Assembly: GCA_024230295.1 (NCBI GenBank)
Contig: JAAERN010000021.1
Location: forward strand, 1-64,000
Source of the DNA: Planctomycetota bacterium
GTDB taxonomy: Bacteria; Planctomycetota; Phycisphaerae; Phycisphaerales; SM1A02
DNA: 64,000 nucleotides
Direction: 5' to 3'
Shown: piece by piece, positions 1 through 8,700 of the stretch
How the letters are laid out: each line of letters begins with the position of its first letter
Numbering within the stretch: position 1 is the stretch's first letter
Translations under genes and position numbers: made by a program
Notes under the pieces: model-generated
Database searches by the model: none
What the model saw: the letters and a program-made list of their open reading frames with translations, nothing else
Told to the model about the DNA's origin: nothing

Positions 1-2
1 CG

Positions 3-134
3 GAGTTGGAACTCGCAATTGAGATCATTGCAGAGTCAGTGGAGGCCATTCGGGGGCTTCGGCCACCGAGCGATTCCATCCCCTCGCCCGAATCACTGGC
101 TGGGCTCGGGAGAGACCAGCAAGCCGATTCCTGA
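3..134 (+). CDS. C-terminal fragment of an unidentified protein (5' truncated by window edge)
   Basis: An open frame enters from the left edge and stops at a TGA at 132-134. The 43 visible residues begin with an amphipathic, Glu/Ile-rich helix (ELELAIEIIAESVEAIRGL) and end in a Pro/Ser-rich tail. This composition is typical of the C-terminal helix of a soluble enzyme, but there is too little to name a family. It lies 53 bp upstream of the tRNA gene and on the same strand. Reading it as coding is an inference from composition only; the competing frame at 19-225 runs through the tRNA and was rejected. Confidence 0.5.
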   Translation, partial: ELELAIEIIAESVEAIRGLRPPSDSIPSPESLAGLGRDQQADS

Positions 135-187
135 CGATCGGGCCCGAGAAATCGCCCGATTGTTGGAGCCGATACCATGTGCCACTC

Positions 188-260
<73 letters not shown>

Positions 261-436
261 TTGTGCTGGCCCTTCGCCTTCTCCGAGGTGGGGGGCCGCT
301 GCATTTCGAACGGAGATCACTCCGTGGCAATGCGAGCAGAAGGTGGACAATTCGGGCTCCTCGACGATTGGCCGTCGACCTCGTACTATCGCGGCAGTTC
401 GTCATTCGTGGATCTCCTAAGGAGTGCGACGCCCTA

Positions 437-637
437 ATGCCGACTGGAACCGTCACGAGATTTTTTGAGTTGCGTGGTTTCGGTTTCATTACGCCTGATG
501 ACAGCGATCGGGATGTTTTTCTTGGGTGCGATGTCATCCGGTCGAACATTGAGATGATTCGAGAAGGACAGCGGGTGGAGTTCGAGGCTGTCGATGCGGC
601 CCCGGGGTTGCAGGCAGTTGCGATCACGCCGATTTGA
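437..637 (+). CDS. cold-shock domain protein (CspA family)
   Basis: A 66-residue single-domain OB-fold protein expected to bind single-stranded RNA or DNA in the cytoplasm. It has the family order: GTVTRFFELRGFGFIT carries the RNP1-like GFGFI, followed by the RNP2-like DVFLG and a final VEFEA strand. The usual VFVH of RNP2 is changed to VFLG, so one nucleic-acid-stacking position differs from model cold-shock proteins. The ATG at 437 was chosen because the domain begins there and an AAGGAG lies at 419-424; an upstream extension would run through the tRNA. Three bases separate its stop from the next gene, which suggests cotranscription with the methyltransferase and transglutaminase genes. Confidence 0.85.
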   Translation: MPTGTVTRFFELRGFGFITPDDSDRDVFLGCDVIRSNIEMIREGQRVEFEAVDAAPGLQAVAITPI

Positions 638-640
638 CCC

Positions 641-1594
641 GTGCCGGACTCTCTCCTTTCACAACTTCCAAGCGACTTTCTCTCGCGCTTGACGGAACTC
701 CTCTCTCCCGAGGAACTCTCAGCATGGAAAGTGTCGGCAAGTTGTCCGCCCCTTGCGGTGCGGTGGACCGGCGATGCGGATGCGTGCAATGAAGCATGCG
801 AGTCTCTTGTGGAAGCCGGCCTTGCTCCCACCCCGGTGCCGTGGTGTCCACAAGCGTGGTCTCTTGGATGTATTCCCCGCTCACAGGTGTCACGCCTTCC
901 CCTCGTCGCTGAGCAAAAGCTCTTTCTGCAGTCGCTCTCCAGCATGGCCGCCGTCATGGCGATGGGTGTTCGTCCGGGGGACGATGTGCTCGACCTGTGC
1001 GCCGCGCCTGGCGCAAAGACATCGCTGATTCGGCGTCAGCAGAACGGGCGGGGCATGCTGCTGGCGAATGAACTCAGTCGTTCGAGAACAATCCGACTGA
1101 AGACGGTGCTCGCCAAATTGAGTATTGAGGGTGTCGAGGTTTTGACAGGCCCAGGAGAATCGATCGGCAGCACGCACGAGCGATGCTTTGATCGAGTTCT
1201 TGCCGACGTGCCCTGCAGCGGAGAGGGCAGGTTCCACCTCTCTGACGCATCTACATGGTCACGTTGGAGTGAGTCAGGGATACGAGGTTTGGCAAAGCGC
1301 CAAGGGGCACTACTCGAATCGGCGTGCAAGGCGCTTCGGCCCGGTGGAGAGGTGTTGTACTCAACCTGCACAATGGCCCCTGAGGAAAACGAGGGTGTTG
1401 TTGATCGAGTGCTGAGGCGGGGCCGCACCCTCATGGAAGTACGGCCCATCGATCTTCCACTTTCATCGATGAGGCCGGGCTTGCAGGAATGGCGAGGCCG
1501 GACATTGCATCCAGAGATTGCTCGAACGGTGCGCGTATTGGGTGATTCCGAAACGATACCGTTTTTCATGGCCCGTTTGAGGAGAATTGAATGA
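641..1594 (+). CDS. RsmB/NOP2-family RNA m5C methyltransferase
   Basis: A 317-residue S-adenosylmethionine-dependent RNA (cytosine-5) methyltransferase. Visible motifs are the SAM-binding DLCAAPGAKT (118-127), motif IV DVPCSGEG with Cys192, and motif VI STCTMAPEENE with Cys243. By family knowledge one of these cysteines is the nucleophile and the other assists release. The N-terminal 100 residues are short and contain no NusB-like domain as in E. coli RsmB, so the target (16S rRNA or tRNA) cannot be set from sequence. It starts with GTG at 641, three bases after the cold-shock gene, and its stop overlaps the next start by 4 bp. Confidence 0.88.
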   Translation: MPDSLLSQLPSDFLSRLTELLSPEELSAWKVSASCPPLAVRWTGDADACNEACESLVEAGLAPTPVPWCPQAWSLGCIPRSQVSRLPLVAEQKLFLQSLSSMAAVMAMGVRPGDDVLDLCAAPGAKTSLIRRQQNGRGMLLANELSRSRTIRLKTVLAKLSIEGVEVLTGPGESIGSTHERCFDRVLADVPCSGEGRFHLSDASTWSRWSESGIRGLAKRQGALLESACKALRPGGEVLYSTCTMAPEENEGVVDRVLRRGRTLMEVRPIDLPLSSMRPGLQEWRGRTLHPEIARTVRVLGDSETIPFFMARLRRIE

Positions 1595-2439
1595 CACAGA
1601 CAGTCGGCAGATCAATCTTGGTATTAGCGATAGCCGCGGTGATGGCATCGTGCCATAGTTCGACTGCGGTACTGCGATCGGAGCCACACGAAAGATCACA
1701 AACACAAGCTGATCGTGCGGACGCGACCGCGCAGGCCGACGTCGACCTGTTGGTCTCCAGACTTCGACCCGAGGACGATGTCGATCGTGAACGCCTCGCG
1801 CACCATGCTCAGGTCATGAGGCGCGCATGGCAGACTTCATCATGGTCGCAGGATATCTCTGAAGCCTTGTGGCAGGACGCCATCCTTCCTCCCACAAACG
1901 TATCCGAACAGTTCGAAGATTGGTGCGATCTGCTCATGGAGCGACTCGATGGCGTCGCTGCCGATGCCGTCACGGTTGAAGCTGCGGTTCGGCAGCTTAA
2001 TGCCGCCATCGGCGAGACACTTGCAGTTCATTATCACCCGACGAAGCGGCGGGCGCCGGATCAGGGGCCGCTGGAAACAATGGAACTTGGTTGGTCTTCG
2101 TGTACAGGCCTCTCGATTCTGCTCGTCGATGCCTGCCGCACACGAGGTATCGCTGCCCGGGTTGCCGGTACGCCGCTGTGGGTCAATGAGAGCGGGAATC
2201 ACACATGGGTCGAAGTGTGGGCAGACGGGGCGTGGCATCACGTCGAAGCGGCTGATCCGAACTCATGGGATGCGGCGTGGTTTGATGCCGCCGCGGCCCA
2301 AGCTGCCGATGAAATAGATCCGCTTCACAGGATCTACGCAGTGTCACCGAGTGGACCAACGTTCTTCCCATTGGCGTGGGCTCCTGAACGCGATGACATT
2401 CGAGCAGTGGATGTATCAGAGCGATACGCCCGCGACTGA
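1591..2439 (+). CDS. transglutaminase-like cysteine peptidase-fold lipoprotein
   Basis: A 282-residue exported protein with a transglutaminase-core fold. The N-terminus has a hydrophobic stretch followed by ASC at 19-21, a plausible but imperfect lipobox, so envelope anchoring is an inference. A charged region follows. The catalytic triad can be read directly: Cys171 in SSCTGL, His204 in NHTWVEVW and Asp222 in EAADPNSW, in the order and spacing of the superfamily. Such proteins may crosslink or hydrolyse peptide bonds; the substrate is unknown. The ATG overlaps the methyltransferase stop (ATGA), so the two are translationally coupled. Confidence 0.8.
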   Translation: MTQTVGRSILVLAIAAVMASCHSSTAVLRSEPHERSQTQADRADATAQADVDLLVSRLRPEDDVDRERLAHHAQVMRRAWQTSSWSQDISEALWQDAILPPTNVSEQFEDWCDLLMERLDGVAADAVTVEAAVRQLNAAIGETLAVHYHPTKRRAPDQGPLETMELGWSSCTGLSILLVDACRTRGIAARVAGTPLWVNESGNHTWVEVWADGAWHHVEAADPNSWDAAWFDAAAAQAADEIDPLHRIYAVSPSGPTFFPLAWAPERDDIRAVDVSERYARD

Positions 2440-2471
2440 GTGCTGCGGCAGAGCGTGGAATGCCTTCTGGC

Positions 2472-2510
2472 CTGCCACCCCACTACCCGATGGAGGGCAG
2501 AGGGTGGCAG
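2472..2510. terminator. inverted repeat between convergent genes, possible bidirectional terminator
   Basis: CTGCCACCC at 2472-2480 is repeated as its exact reverse complement GGGTGGCAG at 2502-2510, with a 21-nt loop. It lies in the 95-bp gap between the transglutaminase gene (+) and the PEP-CTERM gene (-), where transcription from both sides must end. There is no good T-tract after either arm (AAAA follows on the + strand), so it is not a classical intrinsic terminator. Confidence 0.45.
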
Positions 2511-2534
2511 AAAACCAGAGAGCACCATTCAATA

Positions 2535-2984
2535 TCAGCGTCGCCGGCGTTTCGAACTGGCAAGGCCTGCAAGCCCCAACAACCCGAGAACTCCAGGCGC
2601 GGGCACGGGAGCCGCGCCGGGGATGACCGCTGGTGGCTCGGACGACCACGCCGTCATCTGGGCTGACGTCAACGGGCTGCTCCAGGAGACACCTTCTCCG
2701 CCCGCTGCCACCGCTCCCATCTGAAGGTCGGCAATGACCTCAAGAAGGGATCCAGATGCGCTCATGTTGAAGTCGCTTGCAGCGATCCAATCCCAGGGGC
2801 CAGCCGGAATAGTTGCTCCCAGCGGACCGTCCTGATTCGTATGAATGACAATCGGGAACCCGATACCCCAAGGGCTTGTAGGGAGCGAGTCAGGCTTCTG
2901 CAGCCGACCAGCGACTGCCTGTGCAGAGAACGCCAGTACCGCCATTCCAGTAATTGTGAATGCAATGTGCCTCTGAATGCTCAT
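2535..2984 (-). CDS. small secreted protein with PEP-CTERM-like sorting tail
   Basis: A 149-residue exported protein of unknown function. The N-terminus is a typical signal peptide ending near SAQAVAG. The middle is rich in Trp, Gly and Ser with no recognised enzyme motif. The C-terminus has the three-part PEP-CTERM layout: VPAPG at about 127-131, a Leu/Gly transmembrane stretch, and a basic cluster SKRRRR. By family knowledge this tail is recognised by an exosortase; VPAP variants are common in planctomycetes. A strong GAGAGGAGA ribosome site overlaps the stop of the upstream XRE-type regulator, only 12 bp away, so the two are coupled. No exosortase gene is present here. Confidence 0.82.
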   Translation of the reverse strand: MSIQRHIAFTITGMAVLAFSAQAVAGRLQKPDSLPTSPWGIGFPIVIHTNQDGPLGATIPAGPWDWIAASDFNMSASGSLLEVIADLQMGAVAAGGEGVSWSSPLTSAQMTAWSSEPPAVIPGAAPVPAPGVLGLLGLAGLASSKRRRR

Positions 2985-2996
2985 GAGATTCTCCTC

Positions 2997-4256
2997 TCAA
3001 GCTGTTGCGACGATGTTGTCTGTAACCACACGGGCCGACTCCAGCATGGTCCATCCAGTGCGACGAAAGTTCGGGAAACGGCCCATTGTGCCAGTGACCA
3101 TTCGAATGTCGTCGCTGTCCATGGTCAATGGTTTGTCCTGACCGGTCCAACCAACGAAACGACGATGCCCGTCAAACTGGATGGAGAACACACGTTCTCG
3201 CATCGCCCAGTTGTCGAGGCGGTCGGCAATCTCATCAGCCTTGTTGGTGAAGAGCGCGAGCAGCCGATGCAGTTCACGCTCATTGGAAATGTGTCGAAGT
3301 GCGATGTTGCATCCAAAAATGCACCACCATCCGTGACTCTCTAGCAAGTCACCGGTCGACTCTTCATTGAGATCTATGACTTCAGACATCGAGTCCATGA
3401 TGGTGGCCAGTGCTTGCCTTGCGTCGATTCGCCCGGTCACAATGTCGGCTTCGAGGCTGCCACCGCGGCAGGTTCTCACGACTCCCGGTGCCGACTTGTC
3501 TTCTCCGGTTCTAAACGACCCATAGAGATCCATGGCAGCACGCAGATGTGTGGTGGCAATTGCTGCGTGGTGATTCGCACGCGCGGGATCTGCATTAATA
3601 AGGCGCCGATGCGCACTGCCAAGGACGTACAGCGAGAACGCATGTGTTCGACGTTCTCGCAAAGTTGTAGGCGGCGACTGATCAAAGTGCTTGATGAGAT
3701 CGGATGCAATCGTCCGGGCCTCGGTGAGGTGCCAGAGGCTGTAGCAAGCATTCGCCAGATTGCTCTGGAGCATGCGACGAACATCCGGAGTCAACGGGGC
3801 TTCGGAGAGCCCTTCTCGTGCCAGATCGTGGCTCCGCGTAAACCTGCCAAGACCATCCCACCCCCCGAGTTCACGATTGCAGGCCAGAGCTCGCTCTTCG
3901 CCAGTCGCGGCAATGGCGCGAGCCTTGCCTGCCAGCCGAATCATTTCGCGGTGATCGCCCCGCGCATGGGCCTTTCCGGCAGCCTCATCCAGTTCGGCGA
4001 AACTGCGGCTGGAGGGGTCCGCCAACTCGTGGTCCGCCGAATTCCAGAGGCACTCGGTGACATCTCCGATCGTCCAATCCAGGACGTCGGCCAGTTCAAT
4101 GATGAAGTCGAGTTTTGGATTCCCGCTGAGCGGGATGAGTTTCGTTGGATCTCGACCGAGCGACTCTGCGAGTTCGCGTCTGGACCAGTTTCGATATACC
4201 TGAGCGAGTTCTACCAATCGCTCAAGTCGCTTCTTCTTTGTGGACACGTCAATCAT
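2997..4256 (-). CDS. XRE-type helix-turn-helix regulator with long helical C-terminal domain
   Basis: A 419-residue probable DNA-binding regulator. Residues 16-65 fit a Cro/C1-type helix-turn-helix (VYRNWSRRELAESLG as the first helices, then LDFIIELADVLDW). The remaining 350 residues are helical with repeated 30-40-residue Ala/Leu-rich units that resemble tetratricopeptide repeats, ending in a Trp/Arg-rich segment. HTH followed by TPR-like repeats is the layout of RRNPP peptide-sensing regulators, but homology to them is only an inference. The start at 4256 is preferred because GGGGAG lies 9 nt upstream; a longer frame to 4319 lacks this. The gene is followed after 12 bp by a secreted PEP-CTERM protein. 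Confidence 0.7.
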   Translation of the reverse strand: MIDVSTKKKRLERLVELAQVYRNWSRRELAESLGRDPTKLIPLSGNPKLDFIIELADVLDWTIGDVTECLWNSADHELADPSSRSFAELDEAAGKAHARGDHREMIRLAGKARAIAATGEERALACNRELGGWDGLGRFTRSHDLAREGLSEAPLTPDVRRMLQSNLANACYSLWHLTEARTIASDLIKHFDQSPPTTLRERRTHAFSLYVLGSAHRRLINADPARANHHAAIATTHLRAAMDLYGSFRTGEDKSAPGVVRTCRGGSLEADIVTGRIDARQALATIMDSMSEVIDLNEESTGDLLESHGWWCIFGCNIALRHISNERELHRLLALFTNKADEIADRLDNWAMRERVFSIQFDGHRRFVGWTGQDKPLTMDSDDIRMVTGTMGRFPNFRRTGWTMLESARVVTDNIVATA

Positions 4257-4774
4257 GTCTAAACTCTCCCCAGCAGGCGCATCTGTGTAGCCTGCAAGCT
4301 GGTGTGACTGGAGAACCAAAGCCCCCTGTTCCTTCCGTGTCCCAGCAGGCGACGTGTGACGTCACGTCTTCGACCATAAGGCAGCACGCTGCGTTTTCGA
4401 TCAACTGCTGCCAAACCGAAGCACCAAAAGTTGCGCGGCACATGGCAAAACGTTATGACTTCCAAAGAAGTGTTCAAACATTCAACAGGAGCCGTGCCGT
4501 GATCGGTCATAGCGGGCTTGCGAAGGCCGATGTTCTTTGGTCCGATCGATTGTGTGAGGCCATTGGAGGTTCGGGTTGTAATACCTACGTTTTTCTTCAA
4601 CGGTTCCTTCGCAGCTCTATGGGTGCCTGGAGTGGGAATTGGCATAGGCCAAGGGTGGGGATGGAAGGGCGTCTCATTCGCGTATGGGGGCTGCCGAGAG
4701 GCCTTGCAGCCGACCATGGGTAACACTCGCCGGGCCTACCCTGACCTTTGCAGCAGGTACGGTACGCTGTCCGT
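4257..4774. other. 518-bp divergent intergenic region
   Basis: No convincing gene was found here. Open frames exist on both strands but have no recognisable protein features and biased, low-complexity composition. The region separates the XRE-type regulator (-) from the amidotransferase (+), so it must hold both promoters. An 11-bp direct repeat CCCAGCAGGCG occurs at 4269-4279 and 4341-4351. A 10-bp palindrome lies at 4356-4365. Confidence 0.6.
4356..4365. promoter_or_regulatory. palindrome GTGACGTCAC, possible operator
   Basis: A perfect 10-bp palindrome about 100 bp upstream of the XRE-type regulator start, in the divergent region. Its position would suit an autoregulatory operator for that regulator, but this is inference from symmetry and location only. 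The core TGACGTCA occurs by chance at low frequency, so the assignment is weak. Confidence 0.3.
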
Positions 4775-5584
4775 ATGTGCAGATGGATCGCATACACCGG
4801 CCCCGAACTTCGGCTTGCAGAGCTCTTGGTCAAGCCGTCCCACTCACTCTTGGCGCAGTCACGTCATGCGGAGCAATCGACCTTCGCAGTCAACGCGGAC
4901 GGGTATGGCGTCGGGTGGTATACGGGGTTCAATGACACTCCGGGCGTGTACCACGAGACTCGTCCCGCATGGAACGATGAAAACCTTAAGAGCATTGCTT
5001 CCCATCTCACTTCGCCGCTCTTCATGGCGCACATTCGAGCGGCAACAAGTGCAGTGTCGCGGACCAATTGTCATCCGTTCCGAGCAGGGCGGTGGCTCTT
5101 TCAACACAACGGCGCGATCGGGGACTTCGATCGAATTCGGCATGACCTTGACGGCGCAATCGATCCAACGGTCTACGCCACGATGAAGGGGTGTACCGAT
5201 AGCGAAACCATGTTCGGTCTCTGCCAAAGTGAGGGCCTTGCAGACGATCCGGCGGAGGCGATCGCACGGATGATCAACCGCGTCGAAGCGAGCAGGCGTC
5301 AGAAAGGGATCAAGGCTGCCTTTAACATGACGGTTGCGCTGAGTGATGGTGAAGAACTCTGGGCCGCCCGCTATGGGTCCGATGGCGATGGACCGTCGCT
5401 CTACCATTCGGCGAGTCAAGCCGCACTTGACACAGCGTCTGCTGCCGATGGTGTGATCGAGTCGAAAGCGACCATAGTCGTGTCAGAGCCGCTTGATGGC
5501 TGCGAGGAGCATTGGACGGCCATTCCGGCGAGACATGTGCTTCGGGCTTCTGGGAATGATGTGGAGATCTGGCCCCTCCCATGA
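4775..5584 (+). CDS. class II glutamine amidotransferase (YafJ-like)
   Basis: A 269-residue Ntn-type amidotransferase domain protein. The start at 4775 gives MCRWIAYTG, placing the nucleophilic Cys at residue 2 where it becomes N-terminal after Met removal, as the family requires; the earlier TTG at 4748 would bury it. Further family signatures are NADGYGVGWY, the FMAHIRAATSAVS region with NCHPFR, and QHNGAIGDF. These stand-alone proteins hydrolyse glutamine, and the acceptor partner is usually unknown. No synthetase partner is adjacent. Upstream ribosome-site match is weak. Confidence 0.87.
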   Translation: MCRWIAYTGPELRLAELLVKPSHSLLAQSRHAEQSTFAVNADGYGVGWYTGFNDTPGVYHETRPAWNDENLKSIASHLTSPLFMAHIRAATSAVSRTNCHPFRAGRWLFQHNGAIGDFDRIRHDLDGAIDPTVYATMKGCTDSETMFGLCQSEGLADDPAEAIARMINRVEASRRQKGIKAAFNMTVALSDGEELWAARYGSDGDGPSLYHSASQAALDTASAADGVIESKATIVVSEPLDGCEEHWTAIPARHVLRASGNDVEIWPLP

Positions 5585-5777
5585 GGTCCGAATGGGCAGG
5601 CATCTGACCCCCATTTTGGCGGTCTCGTGTCGACAGTGCCCCTGAGCGGTGGTACCTTTGATGGCATCTGGGGGGCGTGTTTAGGGGGATTGATGCACTT
5701 TTTGTCCTCCGCTGCTGCGGATTGACGCTGAGGAGCTGGCAGCGGGTCGTTCTCTTCCGGGTTTCCGGGTCGAGAAG

Positions 5778-8700
5778 GTGAACAGGATCGAAGTTTGGGA
5801 GCTTATCTCTCGGCAGGCCAAGAGGAGCAACTGGAGTGATGCGATGACAGCAGTGGCTGGTTGGATGGGGGGATTTGTTGGGACAGCGGTATGGGTCTCG
5901 GCTGTCACATCGCCATCCATTGCTGGTCCACTGACGGTGGACATGGTCTCACCGATCACCATTTCGGACTCTCCTGCCGACATTGCCAAGACACCGCCGA
6001 GAGCGATTCCGCTGAAGGTCGAAGAGATCGGCTCTTCGGCCGTGTGGAATGCCTCCAACGTTCGTATATCCCAAATGCCGATGCCTGACGGCGGCGAGGT
6101 GACTCTAGTGCTTCGTCGGATGCAGAATCCCATCGAGGCAACCTGGCTCATTACTACGGACTCGTTCGGAGTCGAGGTGGAGTCGCCTGTCACGGCCGCC
6201 CCTGTACTGCTGCTCTCCGGATCGGTTGACGGTGTACCTGACAGCGGTGTCTTTTTGGGAATCTGGCAGGACAAGGTGCAGGGCTGGATTGAGACTGACG
6301 GTGGACTGCACATGATTGCGACACCGCCGGAAGGTGGCCCCACCATCATGTATCGGGTTGGCGCGGAGCGTGGCGGAATCGATGTGCCACCGCCGGGCCT
6401 CTTCCATGAGGTGCCGAGTCAGAAGCAGCTGGCACGCAATCCCAAGGAATTTGTCCCCGAGACGGACTACGACCGATTCCTGCTTATGCTGCAGGATCCC
6501 GAGAGTCCGCTGCGCGAACTGCTCATCGGTGAAGGCGCAAGGCGTCTTCCCCAGATGCTCGACCGTTCGGTGATGGCGATTGAACCCGAATTTGAATTGG
6601 GAGCATGCTGTGTCATGCCCGGCTTTTGTTTTCAGCTGACGGCGGACCTCTGCGCGGACTTCTGCCAAGAAGACGACAACGTGGGCAATCCGAACTTGGT
6701 CTACTGTGACCGTACGTGGGATGGCAACGCGCCGCTGCAGTTCACGACTCCCACGAATCTTCCTCCGTGTTGGCTTGGCCCAGGCGTACCTTGCGACGAG
6801 CAGTGGGTCTGCTACGAGTCGATCACCGAAGATGATTTCGATCCGCCCGATCCAGGTAATCCCGCCATTGGAAACTGGACGGGGGCCTGCTGCGTCGAAG
6901 TTCCGGAAGGATCCGGGAACTATCAGGTGGAAGATTTGGTCGCTTGTGAATGCGCACTTAAGGGTGGCGACTTTATTGTCCCGCCTGCTCTGTGCATCGG
7001 CGAGGAACTGGCCGCGCCCGAAATGATGGCAGCGAGCAACTTTGTGGATGCGGCGACGATTTTGGAGATCGACCCCAATATCTGCCAAGAACCTCGCGGT
7101 GCATGCTGTATTGAGCAGTTTGTACTCTGCGAAGACATCGCGGATCCGGATGACCCGGACTTTGAGATGTTCAAGAAAGTGGCTTGCGTCGACGTCACCG
7201 AAGCAGTCTGCGGCGATGCGCAGATTCTTACCGACTCCTTTAATGGTACCGGTGAGGCTGGTTACTTCACCAAGGATTGCTTTCCGTGCATCTTTGATCC
7301 TGCAGGGTCTGGAATATGGGGAAGCGACTTTATCTGCCCCGAGTCAATGCAAAAACTCCCGCAGGGTGTTGGACCGTCACCCCAGTTGGTGTGCCAGAGC
7401 CCGCGAATAACGATCGATACGGATGGCTGGTACCTCGATCGTTTTGATGGTGATGTGCAAGCTGCTCAGGCCTATGCCGCCACGTTGATGGCGTCGATGA
7501 ACTACATCCTCAAGCGGGATGCGTTGGTTGAAATGCAAATAGGTGACTTGCTCATCCGGGGCGGAGAAATCTGCGCCATGGGGGACAATGGAACTCCGGA
7601 CAGTTCTGATGACGACGTTCTGGAGTGCCAGCCATGGGATGCTGTGTACTACGTTGGTGGTGCCTGTTGCTTCCCGAGTGATGGTTGGTGTATTGATTCG
7701 GAGTCGGAAATAGCGTGCTCAGAGTGGGCGCTGCAGGGATACAACGCAGAATGGCTTGGCCCTGGCTCATCGTGCTGGGATGAATCCGGAACGCCTTGCG
7801 GCAATGCGGGATTCGTCTATGAGGAGGACGATAGGCTGTGGGAGATTCAAGACACTCTGGAGGCGATGACCGAGTATTGGAAGGATCCTATCGCCGGAAC
7901 TTTGACCGAAGAGGTTCGCGATCGAAGCAACATGATCTTGCTGCTCTCGGGATACCCCTATGGGACACCCTACTTCGACAACCTGCCCTGGCCCGGTGCT
8001 ACCGACTGGGAGGACACATGGGGCGTCGAAGTGCAGGACATCGCGGCAGGAGCCTTCCGTACATTGTGTGTCGAGTTTGAGCATCCGTACGTGGTTGCCT
8101 CAGTCAAAGGCACATTCCCGTCGCCCGGTACGGCCTTTGATCGGGACAACGTGAATTGGGACATCATCGCCGTGGCGCGAGCGATCGGCGCGGCGGTTGG
8201 GCTATCTGAGACGAGTGCATTTGGGTACGACGATTGCGTAGGGCCTCCCTGCGAAGGTGTAGGTGCTAGCGTCGACTGTGACCACCGGTTCTTCTATTCA
8301 GAACTCTATGAGCTCTCAAGCCCCTACATCAGCAATCGTGTCATGCCCTCGACACTCATGAGCTTCTGCCACGTCTGTCCGGGCGAATCCTCGAATATCC
8401 AACTTCGCTACCGTTCAGAGATGGCGGCGCGTATCTACGCACGCTTTGCGACGATGGACTGTTCGTGGTCGGATGTCGGCGGGTTGAATCCTCTTGAACC
8501 CGGCACGCCCTATGCGGCCGATGACACATTCAGGACGCTTCCCGGAGGCGCTCAACTCCTTGATGTCATGGCCAATGACATTACTCCAGGTTGCCTCGAT
8601 CAGAACATCTTTGAACCGTTCGATCCAACTACTGGCGATCCTTGGGATCCAATTACGTGGGATCCGAGCGAAGACCCGTGGCCGATCTTCCCATTGGATG

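Noticed and set aside
3414-4262. 282-codon open frame on the + strand
   Set aside because: Antisense to the XRE-type regulator, whose frame has a ribosome site and a recognisable HTH; the + product has no domain.
4518-5186. 222-codon + strand open frame across the intergenic region and amidotransferase
   Set aside because: It overlaps the amidotransferase in another frame and has no recognisable features.
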